DNA from: Cylindrodendrum hubeiense
Taxonomy: Eukaryota; Ascomycota; Sordariomycetes; Hypocreales; Nectriaceae
NCBI GenBank assembly: GCA_014621425.1
Contig: JAANBB010000107.1
Location: 1 to 64,000 of the forward strand
Direction of reading: 5' to 3'
DNA: 64,000 nucleotides
A program made the position numbers and the translations under genes. Below the pieces are notes generated by a model. It was not told where the DNA came from. It was given only the letters and a program-made list of their open reading frames with translations, and did not search any database. Below, piece by piece: positions 11,425-23,900 of the stretch (positions are counted from its first letter, which is position 1; the number at the start of each line of letters is the position of its first letter).

Positions 11425-12897
11425 CTATACCGCAGCTCCCCGCACCGGCCCATCAACATCCTCGTTTCTCTCATCACTAACTTCATGGCTCTCTCGGTTG
11501 ACAAAGAGAAACGACAGGAAGACCACTGCTGCTCCGATCCAGTACATGGCACCAGAGTACTTCTGATACTGGATAATTTCTCCAATCAATGAAAGCGGAA
11601 TCGTCAGAGACAGACCGACCGTCACTACCAACGGCGTGGTCAGGAGTAGCGCATACGCCCACGAGATGTCGCTGATGAATGATCCAACAGCGTTGACCTA
11701 TTTTGATTAGCTTCGTTCCGAGTCAAGGTCCGGGTACTACTCACAACGATGACGGTCCAAATATTGCTCGTCGGGGGCAGTTCAAACTATTCCCAGGTCA
11801 GTCAATCACCCACATCAAATATCAACTTGACAAGTCAACATACCGGCTCAATGCCCGTCCAATGCAAGATAAAGAAGCAAGGCCAAAGAATCACCAAGTT
11901 AAACACACCAACCAAGCCAAAGAACAGCTGCATGTCCACTTTGTCCTCGTCGCCAACACGCTTCTTCATCACCGTCACGTAGGCGCCATAGACCACGGCG
12001 CTAAACAAGGCCATCGCATCTCCAAGTGCAATCTGCGCGGTTGTCTTATGCGGGAACGACCCTCGATCTTCATCGCTCTGCTCGGACATGTCCACCGTTG
12101 AGATAAGGATAACGCCTACCAGTGAGGCGCCCACGCCAACCAACTTCCGCGCCGTAAACCGCTCGATCCCAAACATGGCGCAGAGGACTAGCGTCCAAAT
12201 GCTACTGGTTGAGGTCAAGATGGTTACACTAGCCACGCTTGTGTACTGCAGGCACGCCGACGCGGTGTAGTTGGCCAGGAACCACAGCATACTGAACTCG
12301 AGGCTAATAATCGCTGTCTCTCGAAAGTTTAGCCTCTCATCCCCAATTGCTAGCTCAGCGGGACCAAAGTTATCAGAGATCAGCTGCTCGCCGGCAAAGT
12401 CATCCTCGTCTTCCCTGGCTGTCTTCTTGACGACACCGTATTTGTGCTCCTCCCAGATCATCACCACATCGTGCCGTAACCCTTGGATGCCTCTCGCTTT
12501 CAAATATTTGAAGAACCGCGGTACCAAAGATACCGCAAATATCGAAGTGTTGAAGTAGACGACGAAGAATGGCTTATCGTAGGAACTGTCGGAGAAGATG
12601 TACTACCACGACCTGTTAGCATACTGTCTTCCCGGGATTAATAGTGTCACGTACGCTGGCCATGAAGTTGTACAGAGTCCAGAGACACACTGTCACCATC
12701 AAGCAAGCTATGCCCAGAGTCCGTCTGCCGACCCCAGCCAGGCCGAGTGACGCCCGGAATCCATCCTTGGCGGGTGGTCCCGGTCGCATCGGGAGCAACG
12801 CGCTCGTGGACGCAGACAGGTCGGTCGTCTCATCTGCGTGCTGGCGTTCGCGCGCGTGCCCAATCCCCTGCGAAAACGCCGAGTCGGACGATGCCAT
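11425..12897 (-). CDS. EamA/SLC35F-type multi-pass transporter (Thi74-like), 438 aa
   Basis: Drug/metabolite-superfamily carrier related to yeast Thi74/YML018C vacuolar-membrane proteins; the substrate is unknown. Exons: 12897..12655, 12602..11844, 11786..11745 and 11697..11425; introns of 52, 57 and 47 nt, all phase 0, with GCTAAC, TTGACTGAC and GCTAATC branch sites. About ten hydrophobic helices can be traced. Landmarks are RTLGIACLMVTVCLWTLYNF (TM1), YDKPFFVVYFNTSIFAV (TM2), LWFLANYTASACLQYTSVAS, LTSTSSIWTLVLCAMFGIE and FTARKLVGVGASLVGVILIS (first EamA half), then SFISDISWAYALLLTTPLVV and GEIIQYQKYSGAMYWIGAA. A ~75-residue hydrophilic loop after TM2 is usual for this family. The third exon is only 14 codons, so simple ORF calling would miss it. 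Confidence 0.85.
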
Positions 12898-14150
12898 GTC
12901 GTATTGCGTTGCGGCGATATCGGCCGGTGTGGTTCCTCGGTTCCTTGTCTCCCGGATGAGCAGTGAAGCTCAGCGGGCGCAGCGGTTGGAGCGCGATCGA
13001 TGGGTTCGGAGAGGATACGACGGAGGGCGATGGCACTGGATAGGAGATCGGGGTCGCAGATTACGAAGCCGTGGGATTAGAGAAGGGACAGATCTTCGCA
13101 GTGCATCCCCGACTGTCTGAGGTTCGGGAGAGACCGCTGATCAGCAGGCCGGCCGTGTCACAAGCGCGGAATCCACGAAGGCGGGGGGCTTGCTATCGGG
13201 ATGCCGAGCCCCTTCACCCCGCTGTGCCGAATCTGGCAAGTGAAATCGTGACCCGCGATAAGGCATATTGGGGACTCTTGAACAATGAAGAAAATCGGGA
13301 TTATCTCTGTGGTTGCTAGAGTATTCGGTATTTGATGATTTCGTCATTGCTCTTCCCCAGCAGAGGACGGAACACGTCGCCTCTTACTGGTTACGAATTA
13401 GCATTGCGCATTAAAAAACGTCATGGCAACACAAGAGACCATGCACGATTAACATGTGAACGTGGTAGAGGACAAGATCCCGCGAGATTTCGTAGCAATA
13501 CAATTTTAGATAGACGAACTTCGTTTCCTATTTTCGAACCAAGTATTTTCCCCGAATTAAACTTCCAAAAAGAGTGCCTCATTCAGAGAGCCCAACTTTG
13601 GATATGCAGGGTAGCTGTTGATGATTGATGTAAGTGTGTCTCCTCCAATTGAGATGACAAGCGGAAGCGGCCAGAGGGGATGAGTTCAGTAACTGCAAAT
13701 ACCGATAGAAACCAACTGACTCTTATTATGAAATGCTCTTTCTACCTCCCTCCCGGAATTTTGACTGCGGTTGTGAGGTGGCAGCTGGCGGGACCAAAGC
13801 GAGGCCTGTCGGCTGTGAATCACGGTTGTCACCGCACCAAAACGCACAACACTCTGCTGCATTCTCTTCTCTTCCTCTTTTCAACCTACTCTTGTTCTTT
13901 ATTATCTCTGGATGCACCCTCTGACCCTCACTCAAGTCTTCCCCTTTGCCAAGAGTAAGACTATCGCAACCGCCTGGCTAAGACTCTTCCCCACGAGCTA
14001 CTTGGCACTATGGCACCGAAACCTCAACCACTCAGGTCGGTTGGTTACCGAGACCACGAAAGAACAGAAAAAAATCCAAGATCGAGTAAAAAGAACTGAG
14101 GAGGCAAACATATCTGGTACAACCAAACTAGACAAGGGACGCAACCAGAA
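12898..14150. other. Divergent intergenic region
   Basis: Contains the promoters of the leftward EamA transporter and the rightward BTB-like gene. A pyrimidine-rich stretch at about 13855-13915 precedes the BTB-like gene and fits a fungal core promoter. Small open frames here have no protein character. Confidence 0.45.
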
Positions 14151-15208
14151 ATGGACAAAGACGGCAATGTCGTGTACCGGATGACTACAGGCAGGACTAA
14201 GCAAAGCCTCTGCTTTGTGATGGAAGACAAGCAGCGCATCAAGTTTGTCATAGATCCCGACACCATGGCAATGGTTTGCCCGAAATGGCTAGACATCCGA
14301 CGTGAAGCTCGCGCCAGGAACGTCCGAATTATGAATGTCTCCCTGAATGAGCCAGAGGCAATATTCGCCATCAAGCTTCTATTCGACATGGCTCATGGCA
14401 ACCTAGAGACACGAGAGAGGTTGAAGACAGCTACTGCCAGAGAGCTCTTCTTCGTGGGCGAGATCTACAACTGGCTTGGACGACCGCCATTTCTTCGCGC
14501 TACTGTCGTGTACTCATATCGCGCCCGACATTTCTGTCGCCCGAATGTTCCGTTCCTGCCCCGAGATGTTATATCCAAGGCTATTGGAAATCTCATCTCC
14601 AAAGCAAAGAAAATATCTATGGTAAAGGACTGGCTTCTTCTCGGCATCGTTGCAGACAGGTTTCAGCTTCCCGATGTTGGAAAAGACGTCGAGAACGCTA
14701 TTGCTCTGTCTTATCGAGCCGACGGATTGAGTGTCATTGACAGAGCTCGTGATTTTTTGACACCGGGACAATGGACTACACTCCAAAGTCTTGGTTTTAT
14801 GGGTATGATACTTTAAATTGGTTTAACCTCTTATTGACTGATGGCACAACAGATGAGCGACTGCGGCTTTCGCGGCGTAGGCGAATCGATTCCATCTTCG
14901 AGTCTCTTCGACTGCTTGTCGAGCAGGCTGTCAACCTTGAGGCAGGAATTCTTCCAAACGACAAAATGTTCAGCCTTTGGAGCGACATGCATGTTGCGCC
15001 CTGCAAGCTATGTACGCCGCTTTCCATGAACACCCTCCTGCGCGCGCTCATAGCAGAGCGGCTCTGGCCTGCTTGTGCAAAGTCGTATGAGGGGAGTGGG
15101 AATGATCTCCTCGAGGCACTTGAACGAGCGGACAGAAGTATGGTAATCGATGACACGGTTAGATTTTGCAGCCCGTACTCGCATTTTTTGGCATTCCTTG
15201 GACAATAA
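14151..15208 (+). CDS. Divergent BTB/POZ-like fungal protein, 335 aa
   Basis: Exons 14151..14802 and 14853..15208, split by a 50-nt intron (GTATGA donor, GACTGA branch, CAG acceptor) that joins GGTTTTATG to GATGAGCGA in phase. The layout matches a large fungal family in which a BTB-like fold follows a short leader: KQRIKFVIDPDTMAMVCPKW corresponds to the usual exposed first strand and helix, then VSLNEPEAIFAIKLLFDMAHGN, then RELFFVGEIYNWLG. Later parts are helical and carry CKLCTP near residue 280. Such proteins are of unknown role; some BTB proteins serve as CUL3 adaptors, but nothing here proves that. The family call rests on pattern, not on a diagnostic motif. Confidence 0.6.
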
Positions 15209-15399
15209 TTTACCAGGTCCGCGAAGATTTTGTTCCGCTAGATAGCTCATTGCGCGCATTTGCGCTGAGAATATGGAGAATCGAGATGCGGCTTGTATAC
15301 TAAGAGTGGAAGAGGAAGCATTCGCTTAAAGCAATCACGAGATGAGGGATTGGGTGGCTTTGACTTTTGTATTTACTCCTTCATCTTAGAGGTGTCAGT

Positions 15400-16361
15400 T
15401 TATGACTGGAATATCATCTTCTCTGGCTCCAGTCCTTTGCCCTCAACGAGAACTCCCGCTTTTCTGAGAATAGACACGCAGTTCTGGACAATGTCTATCT
15501 TGACGCCCTCGGTTGCCTGAGGGAACCTGACGGTCTTCAGCCACTCCTTAGCATCAGCCTCACTGTACTCGAGGTTGCTGGCGATGAACTCGACAGCGGC
15601 CTCGGAGTTCGCGTTAAAGTGCGCGATGCCGGAATCCAGCTTCCCAAACAGCTCCTTGATACGCCCATCAAGGCCGCCCTCCGTCAGCTTAGTGGAGGCG
15701 ACAATCATCCAGCTGGGCCAGGGAGTGTAGATCTCGCCGACACGGCGGATCTCTCCTGAGTCGTAGAACTTCTTGGAGGTGAAGTGCTCCCACATGAAGA
15801 AGTCGGCCTCGCCGGAGTTGACAGCGTTGCGCAGGTTCAGGAAGTTGTTGAGGATGACGGTGTCAGAGAAGGGCTGCGTCTTGGAGGGCGACAGCCAGCC
15901 CTGCTGGTCGGCCAGCACGTAGCCCATGACATAGCTGCCGGAGCCGATGCGCGAAACGCCAATCTTGCGGCCGTCGAGGGAGTCTACGGAGGCAATCTCG
16001 GGGCGCTTGGCGCCGGTTGAGATGGCCCAGCCTGGAGATGAGTTGACGTGGTTAGCAATAGGGCAAGTTCTTACGAATGAGGTACTAAGAGGGTCTCACA
16101 GAGCGGGGTTTCGACATATGTGCCGACAATGCGATATCCGCCATCTCCCTCAATGCCCTCCTTGCCAAGACCAGCAATCCAGCCCTCCGTCAACCCAATG
16201 GCGACGTCAATCTCACCGGCGCGGATGGCCGTGACCATGTGGCCGGTGCCGGACGGGAAGGGGATGAGCTCTGCAGAGAGACCAAACAGCTGGACGGCGA
16301 AGTGAAGCGGGGTGGAGAAGTGCTCCGGCACGTAGCCGATGCGCAGGGGGGCTGAAGCCAT
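15400..16361 (-). CDS. Ca3427-like periplasmic-binding-fold (type II) protein, 297 aa
   Basis: Fungal relative of ABC-type substrate-binding proteins (the Ca3427-like / NMT1-like group); here probably an intracellular ligand binder or enzyme, ligand unknown. Exons 16361..16100 and 16031..15400; a 68-nt phase-1 intron with a GCTAAC branch site. Motifs: LRIGYVPEHFSTPLHFA at the N terminus, GTGHMVTAIRAGEIDVAIGL, the exon-spanning ETPLCWAISTG, GRKIGVSRIGSGSYVMGY, then NAVNSGEADFFMWEHF and TPWPSWMIVAS. The chosen ATG (context CACACGATGG) begins directly before the domain. An upstream in-frame ATG at 16547 would add 62 residues rich in Arg/Ser and free of acidic residues, which could be a mitochondrial targeting sequence. 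The gene converges on the BTB-like gene with a 191-bp gap. Confidence 0.75.
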
Positions 16362-17884
16362 CGTGTGTTGCGAGGTTGAGGCTTGACGCTTGAGCTGCGA
16401 ATGGGTGCAATTGCTGCTGCCTGTTGTGTGTTGACGCGGCGTCGTTGATCTATTCGCGATGGAGGAGAGCGGCCGACAGGGTTGAGACGGCGCGGCGATG
16501 GTGGGGTTACTTGGGTGGTGACGGCACCGACGCCGCGGTTGCGACATGCGGAGACATGGCAAATGGCGCGGGGCCGGGCATGTTTACTTGGAGGTTTACT
16601 ATGCACGAGAGTTCACTGAGAGGCGCCTTTCCCTTTTCATCCGGATGTTAACAGCATTCTGTTCAACATGTATCTCCTTCAGGCGGTTTACGGGGCCAGT
16701 GGTCATGCGCTTTAACCATTCCTGCTGCTCTGCACGGGGTAAGTTACATGGTCGAGGTTTGGATCATGGATGGATCCTGGAACCAATGCCGATTCCTCCG
16801 GACAAGGATGACAATGCTGCGCTTCTGATTGATCGGCAGGCCACACACCCCGATCGATAGAATACGGACCTATCAGGTCTGAAAACGCAAGCATTCGTTC
16901 ACATGCGCTGAGTTCTGAATCAACTGTCAGACATGAGGCATGATTGCATGAGCTACGTGTTGCTCGCTGGGCTGAGAGCATGACGTGGGGGCGGGCTGCA
17001 ATGCAAGGAGGCCGGCTTTCCAGCGATTGGGGGTCGATCCTGGATGATTCGGGACGAAGAGAACATGCCAATAATCTGTGACGGTGTCTACGCCGCGATG
17101 TGATGCGCGGCCACCTGCAGTACCGGTAAGCAGAGACAAGCCGGGACTGCGTGGATGAGTGCTGCGTACGGTTCGGCCGATACTCCTTCTGGAAGCTGTC
17201 GTTCAACTGGGCTGCACCGCCGAATAAGCACCCAGGTTCTCCGCCTTATCTGCGGACGAAACTATCATCCATCGCTGGGATTCATACACCAAGCCTCGCT
17301 CTATGCCACGGCTTGCGTGTACATGCACACTCTGCATGCGGCTAAGATCTATGGCTGATACCCAGCTATCCCTGCTGGTGTCACGTCTTCCACAGCAGTC
17401 TGCGGACCAGCCCTATCAGCGCTTGGGCGGGAGGTTAGGGGGTGGCGGAGGCGGAGGCAGCGGCTGAGCACCCCGGCGGAGACAGGGGGGCTTCTAGGCT
17501 GCTGGAAATACCCTCCAGGGCGCTCTCGGGGCATTGTGCAGCTCCCAGCAGCGCTCTCAGCAGGGGCTCGCACGAAACACGCCAGGAACGTGCCGTCAGA
17601 TAGGAGCTAAATCGGGCCGCGCTAACTCTACGCCAACTCTGTCCCTGTCGGGAACGTGTCGAGAGTCCACGGATATAGCTTAGTCAATCGTATTTCGGGT
17701 TCGCTTTCGCGGGTCGTTTTGCTTCTGGTTCCTCTCCCTCGACTTCTCTAATTTCCTTCATCCAACCTACGATCTTCAGCTTCCTCGTTTCGTCAGGCAT
17801 CCGCCAGTCTTCGTCCATGGCTGCTGCTCCCGCTGCTTCCACTCCTTAACGACCCCGGTCTTTTTCTTCTCTGGATCCGTCGAC
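16362..17884. other. Divergent intergenic region
   Basis: Promoter space for the Ca3427-like gene (leftward) and the MFS gene (rightward). The last 200 bases before the MFS ATG are pyrimidine-rich (CTTCTGGTTCCTCTCCC and similar), as in fungal leaders. A possible targeting extension of the Ca3427-like protein would occupy 16362-16547. Nothing else recognised. Confidence 0.45.
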
Positions 17885-19621
17885 ATGGCGCCGCAATCCC
17901 CCGTTGAGCTGGAGTTTGAGCTCGAAAATGCACCCGACGATGCGCCGCTGTTGCACGCCGGTGCGCGACTCGATGACGATGCCGCAAGCATCAGCGACAG
18001 TCTCTATTCTCACCCAGCTTCTCACCCAGGTTATGGCTCCAACATTCGCCGGTGGGGCGTCAGGACGCCTCGCCGAATCGTCATCATGGTCGCCATCATC
18101 AAGTTCCTGATGGTCCTGAGCGGAATGCTCATCATTGTTCCGTACGCCCGCCTTCTCGAGGATTCCTTCTGCCATGCCTATTACGAGGACACCTCTTCCG
18201 AAATCATTGAGGAGATGAAGTGTAAAGTGGATGAGGTCCAATCTCGGATGGGCTACTTTTTTGGCTGGAGCGGTCTCGTTTCGTCAATCCTAGGTACGGA
18301 GCTTGGGAAACCCCCCTCCAACTCATTTCTAATAGCTGCATAGGCCTCATAATTGCGTTTCCATACGGAATGATGGCTGACAAAATCGGTCGCAAGCCTA
18401 CCGTCATCTTCGCCTACTCTGGCGTGGCTGTCTCATTTGGGTTCGGCCCTCTTTTTCTCAAGGCAATGCAGCAGCCAATCCGAGATAACCCCTACCTGCT
18501 GCTCATAGGAACTGGCTTTCAGCTATTTGGGGGCGGAGTCCAAGTTCTATTGACCACGTTCTATGCCATTGCAGCCGATGTCAGCAGTGAAGAGGAGAAG
18601 TAAGTTTACCTCTGCGTTGAAAAAGGTTCCGGATTGTTAGGAAACTGACTCAAGCTGTAGGGCCACTCACTTTCTCTATCTTACATTTGGTGCCACTGCG
18701 GGTGGAATCGCCGGGCCTGTCATCGCCGGGCTTCTCATGCAACGCTATGGCCCATGGCTGCCCATTTACATCGTTTTCGCTCTACTGCCAGTGATTTTTG
18801 TTATCCTCTTCCTCCTCCCAGAAACCCTGACTATTAAGATCAAGAACAAACAAGACGAAGCTGACGAACCCCAAACGAAATCCTTCAGAGGTCACATGGA
18901 GCAAGGATTGAAGGAGCTGATTCTATCCCTGGAAATTCTCAAGAACAACAGGAGCGTTCCACTGATCATTGTGACCTTCTTCATCCAAAATGCGCGGTTC
19001 TATTCGGCGTCGACCATACTGTCGCAGTACGTTAGCAAGCATTTTGGATGGAGGCTGGCTGAAATCAGCATCATGCTGTCTCCTTTGGGAATTCTCAACC
19101 TCGCTGTTCTGGCCGGGTTGCCCTACGTGTCTAAGATGTTGCTATCGCCCCGATTCCGCATGACACCGTTTAAGAGGGACTTGTTCCTGACGCGTGTCTC
19201 GACATGCATCCTCGTGATCGGAGCAATCGTGCAGGGCTTCAGCCATAATGTGGTTGTTTTCCTGTTTGGGCTCTTCATCACCGTATTCGGTGCGGCTGAC
19301 AGCCCTCTGGCGCGGGCGACCGTCTCGCACTACGTACAGCCCGAGTTTACCTCCCGACTATATGCCTTGATTGCCATGATCGAAGTGGTCGGCTCGTTTA
19401 TTGGAGGTCCTGTTCTGGCATGGTGTTTCGATAGAGGACTGAAGCGAAAAGGAATATGGATTGGGATGCCGTGGTTCTATGTTGGGTTTCTCTGCTTCCT
19501 GGCTTGGGTCGCCTTGTTGCTTGTCAAGCCACCGAAGAAGCACTGGCGAGAAGAGGCGGCCGACAGTGACGAAGACGACACTGATGATTTCATGCCCGAT
19601 GATCCTCTACGGCTGGAATAG
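17885..19621 (+). CDS. Major facilitator superfamily transporter, 541 aa
   Basis: Three exons: 17885..18293, 18344..18599 and 18661..19621; introns of 50 nt (CTAAT branch) and 61 nt (CTGACT branch). A 60-residue acidic N-terminal tail precedes TM1 (IIKFLMVLSGMLIIVPYARL). After a long loop with two Cys comes TM2 and the MFS signature loop GMMADKIGRKP (about 147-157). Helices then follow in the 6+6 pattern, with a central hydrophilic loop (residues ~270-310) rich in Lys/Asp/Glu and a second-half loop ending at FKRDLFLTR. TM11 begins at AMIEVVGSFIGGPVLAW; the C-terminal tail is acidic (DSDEDDTDDFMPDD). Substrate cannot be read from sequence. It is not next to a biosynthetic cluster, so a nutrient, ion or general efflux role is open. 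Confidence 0.85.
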
Positions 19622-20967
19622 TGTTCGACCGAAGAGAATGGGCTTTGCGCGATTGGGCTATGGGAATGGTTACATCTAGGCACGGAAAGGCGCATGTGCA
19701 GAGCAAGTTGGATTTCAAAATTTAAACGCTACATACCTATATTAAGATACCCAAATAGACGTTTGTTTTCTTTCACGATCGGAGTAGTGTACTTGTGTTG
19801 TGTCCTGTTCTAGAGAAAGCTGATAATGATGAGTTATAGAGCACTTTGGACGGGTGAGGAATGGCGAAGCGCTTTTTGGGCTGCTTCCTGAAGGATATGC
19901 GGCGGTGTGGAGACACCACGCCGCAGAGGCATCCTATTGACGCGTCTTCCTAGAGACATTGACTTTGAGGTTTGTGCCAGACGACCAGCGATCAGAGAAT
20001 TGACCAATAACAAGAGAGGCGGTAGAGTCTTGGGATGAGACGAAAGCTGAGCTCACAAAGGTAACCCCGCTAATGTTACGAGAGCGATAAATACAACCTG
20101 CAGGTTTCTATGTGATACAGAGTTGGAAAGGTACATAATATACACAGCCTGTTAGATAGAAAAGACGCCGGTAGCCCATGGAGTCATGGATGCTGGAGGT
20201 TGATTCCAGACTGTTGGTACCCCCGCCTCCCAGCTCCTTGGGCCCTGAGCTGAACGCTGACCCATGCATCGCCATTAACCTTGCCATATGACGTTTGCAT
20301 TAAGGCCTGCCGTACAAGGGTCCAGATAGAGCTCAGGGGAGGTGCACCGATGTTCTGCCTATGTAGGCTCAGGGAGTGCCAGGTGAGTAGCGCCAAAGGA
20401 CGTCTCCATGAAGTGGCAATGCATCACAACAATACGGATAGTAGCATTGAGAAGCCACCTGATTCGCTGCCTTGGGATCATTTAAATGGGCTAGAAGTCG
20501 CAAAAATCCCCAGGTCTTCTTTGATGAGATTAAAATCGTGGTCCGGTCTACGCGATCAGTTGCTGTCGTGCTGCGATGCACCTGCGAACGCGAGGCGGGG
20601 AGAGTGGGCTGACCACATCAGCATCATGACGCAGTCGGGAGAATGAATCCATCCGACAAGAGAGAAAACATGATAAGAAGAAATTCATGGCGTAATCGCG
20701 CCCTATCGGGCAAGGAACCGAAGCCCCTGGCACCCTAGAAGTTGCGTCCCCAACTCCAATTGCGGCTAAACCTGCAGGGTCCTTTTGTACAACGAATGGC
20801 GATTTTAACTCCGCCAACCTCCGGTCGCCGCTGGGGCTAGGTCTTTCTAGGCAGCTAGATATCTGGAAATAAAGACGCGACGCACTGCCTTCTGTACTTT
20901 TTTTCTGTTCTCGATAGCTGCAGTTGTGTTGGCTTGGTGAACTTCTGCTCGTACCCGTACTCACGCC
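19622..20967. other. Intergenic region upstream of the ABCC transporter
   Basis: 3' flank of the MFS gene and promoter of the ABC transporter. No credible open frame. CT/T-rich runs near 20880-20910 precede the ABC start. Confidence 0.45.
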
Positions 20968-23900
20968 ATGGAGTCGTACAACTCGACTCAATGTCGGGAT
21001 GGAGTCTTCGGCCCCGGCGTCTGGACTGAGGGCTGCCGGGGCGGATTCGATTTTACGCGTATGCCAGCCATGACCCTATCCAAAATATTGAATCCCTGAC
21101 ACTCACATTCGGAATAGTTACATTTGAAGAGAGCATTCTGAGCATGACTCCCGCGGCTGTGTTCCTCCTCCTTGCAGGCCCGCGATCATTCTACCTTCTC
21201 AAAGTTCCCGACAGAGCAAAGCGCCGAGCAACCTACACCCCCAAACTCGCAAGTCCTGCCTCTAGATTATTATGCCTATTATTATCTAATTATATACAGA
21301 TTTCTTCCATCGTCTACTCGGTATTGCAGCTCACCCTACTCGCCTTGGTCGCTTCCAAGAAAAGGTTAAACACCAACTTCTCCCTGGCTGCGGCCATCTT
21401 GAACCTCCTCGCCGCTTTCGCAATCGTAATTCTGGCCCACTTCGAGCATGTCAAGTCTATCCGACCATCCTTCCTCCTTTCGGCGTACTTGTTTGTGTCG
21501 CTACTCTTCGATGCGGCGCGCCTGCGAACCGAGTGGCTACTTTCCGTCAATGTCGCCTATGCAGCTGTCATTTCCACGTCAACTGTGTTCAAGCTCGCTC
21601 TTCTGATCTTGGAAACGATAGAGAAGCGCAAAATTCTCATCAAAGCTAGCAAAGCTCCTTCCGCGGAAAGCACGAGTGGGCCGTTTAGTCGTGGGCTTTT
21701 TGTCTGGCTCAACTCATTGCTCATTTCGGGCTGGGGAACTTCTCTCACCAACAATGGCCTCCCTGCAATCTATGAGAAGCTCTCCTCTGACAAACTTGCG
21801 ATCAGATTCGGCACTGCTTGGAGCAAAGGTTGGCTCAAACCCGCATTTATTCTTGTCTAAACTTTTACTGATCCTGCAACATTAGCGACAAAGAATAGCA
21901 AAAGCCCATCTATCTTCCTTACTACAATTGTAATATTAAAATGGGAGCTTTTAGCGATTACACCACCTCGTCTCGCTATTATTGCATTGAGCATTTCTCA
22001 GCCTTTCCTCATCTCCAACGCGTTGCGATTTCTCTCTTTATCAACAACAGAGGCTTCAATGAATCTCGGCTATGGATTAATAGGTGCATTTGCATTCGTT
22101 TTCATCGGATCTGCTGTAAGTAAAGTGTGACCAGAAGATATGTCACCTACTGAAACCGCGTAGCTTATGACAGCATGGTACGAGCATCTTACATTCCGTG
22201 CAGGCGCCATGGTGCGCGGAGGCCTCATCACATTGATATATGGCAAAATGATGAAGCTTCCTACGACTGATCTTAATGAATCATCCGCAGTTGCGTTGAT
22301 GGGCAATGATGTTGAGACACTGACAGAGAAACTCCATGTTTTGCTTGTCGAATCATGGGCGAATACTCTCACAGTAGGAATTGCCATGTATATGCTGGCA
22401 GACCAGCTGGGGGCTGTCTGCGTGGCACCCATTATCACAGCAATAAGTGAGTGAACCGTTGAAATGATGTGTAGCCATGTTTTAATATTCCTAGTCTCAA
22501 TATCTCTATCGAGCATTGTGGGCAGGATGACGGTCCCCCGTCAGACGGTGTACCAGAAGTCAACTCAAGACCGCATCAACTTTACCTCCGAGGTACTTGG
22601 ATCAATGAAAGCAGTTAAAATGCTGGGTTTGACGGAGCGGTTCAGAGACCTTGTTGCTCAGAAGCGAGACGAGGAGCTGGCAGTGGGGATCCATTATCGC
22701 TGGGTGTCCGTTTACTCCAATTGCATCAGTATGTTTCTACCCAATCTGTATTCTCCTGGATGGAATTTCTGACCGCCTTACGAACAGCCAACTGCAACAT
22801 CAGTCTCACAGAGGCCATCACCTTCGGCGCATATGCCATTGCTGCGAAACTCAGCGGCAGCGAGTCATTCTCAGCTTCCCAAGCTATCACTGCGCTGTCC
22901 ATTCTCAGCGTTATGATGGAACCACTCTCACATCTCGTCGGAAACATTCCACATTCCTTTTCTGCTTTTGGGTGCTTTAAGAGAATCCAGGAGTTTCTGC
23001 TACTGGAGGAGAGGATCGACAGTCGCGAGATTCGCGGCGTTGTGAACGAAAACACATCCCCTAAGCCCCCGAAAGGGCAAGGTCGAGTTCTGCAAGAGGT
23101 AATTGAGCTTCAAAGCTTACATAGAGCTAGTTTGGATGGAGTCCATGTGTCAATTGTTGATGGGAACTTCAATTGGCGCGACAAACATGTTCTCCAAGGC
23201 ATCACTACTTCGTTCCCTCGACACGCTAACGGGTCACTCACTATGGTTATTGGTCCGGTCGGATCCGGAAAGTCCAGTCTTCTGAAAGCAATACTCGGAG
23301 AAACGGCCTCTTCGAACGGTATCGTCTCTTTGAACTCTCCCGAAGTTGCATTCTGTGATCAAACACCCTGGGTCATGAACGCTACAATTCGAGCAAATAT
23401 CATTGCCGAGTCTCGGGACTTCGAAAGCGCCTGGTTCAAGACAGTGGTAAACGCTTGCGACTTGGCTCTTGATTTCTCAAGGCTTCCGGAAGGAGACCTA
23501 ACAGTTGTTGGAGACAAGGGAGTCAAGCTCAGTGGCGGCCAAAAGCAACGACTGGTGAGTATACCCTTCTCAAGGAGATTTCTGGCTAATGATATATAAG
23601 GCAATTGCGCGTGCGGTTTACTCGAGAAAGCCTGTGGCAATTTTCGACGATGTGTTTAGTGGCTTGGACAAGGTAACAGAGCAAGCAGTGTTCACCCAGG
23701 TCTTTGGAAAGAATGGCCTGCTTAGCAAGAATGGAGTCACTGTTATTCTTGCGACACATGCTGGCAAGTTTCGGACTGATATCACCTTGAAGAAAATCTT
23801 GTTAATTTATTCCAGTCCATCGACTTCCCGAGTCCGATTCTATCATTACCCTTGATCAACATGGCAGAGTTGTGGAGCAGGGGTCTTTCGTAAATCTCCG

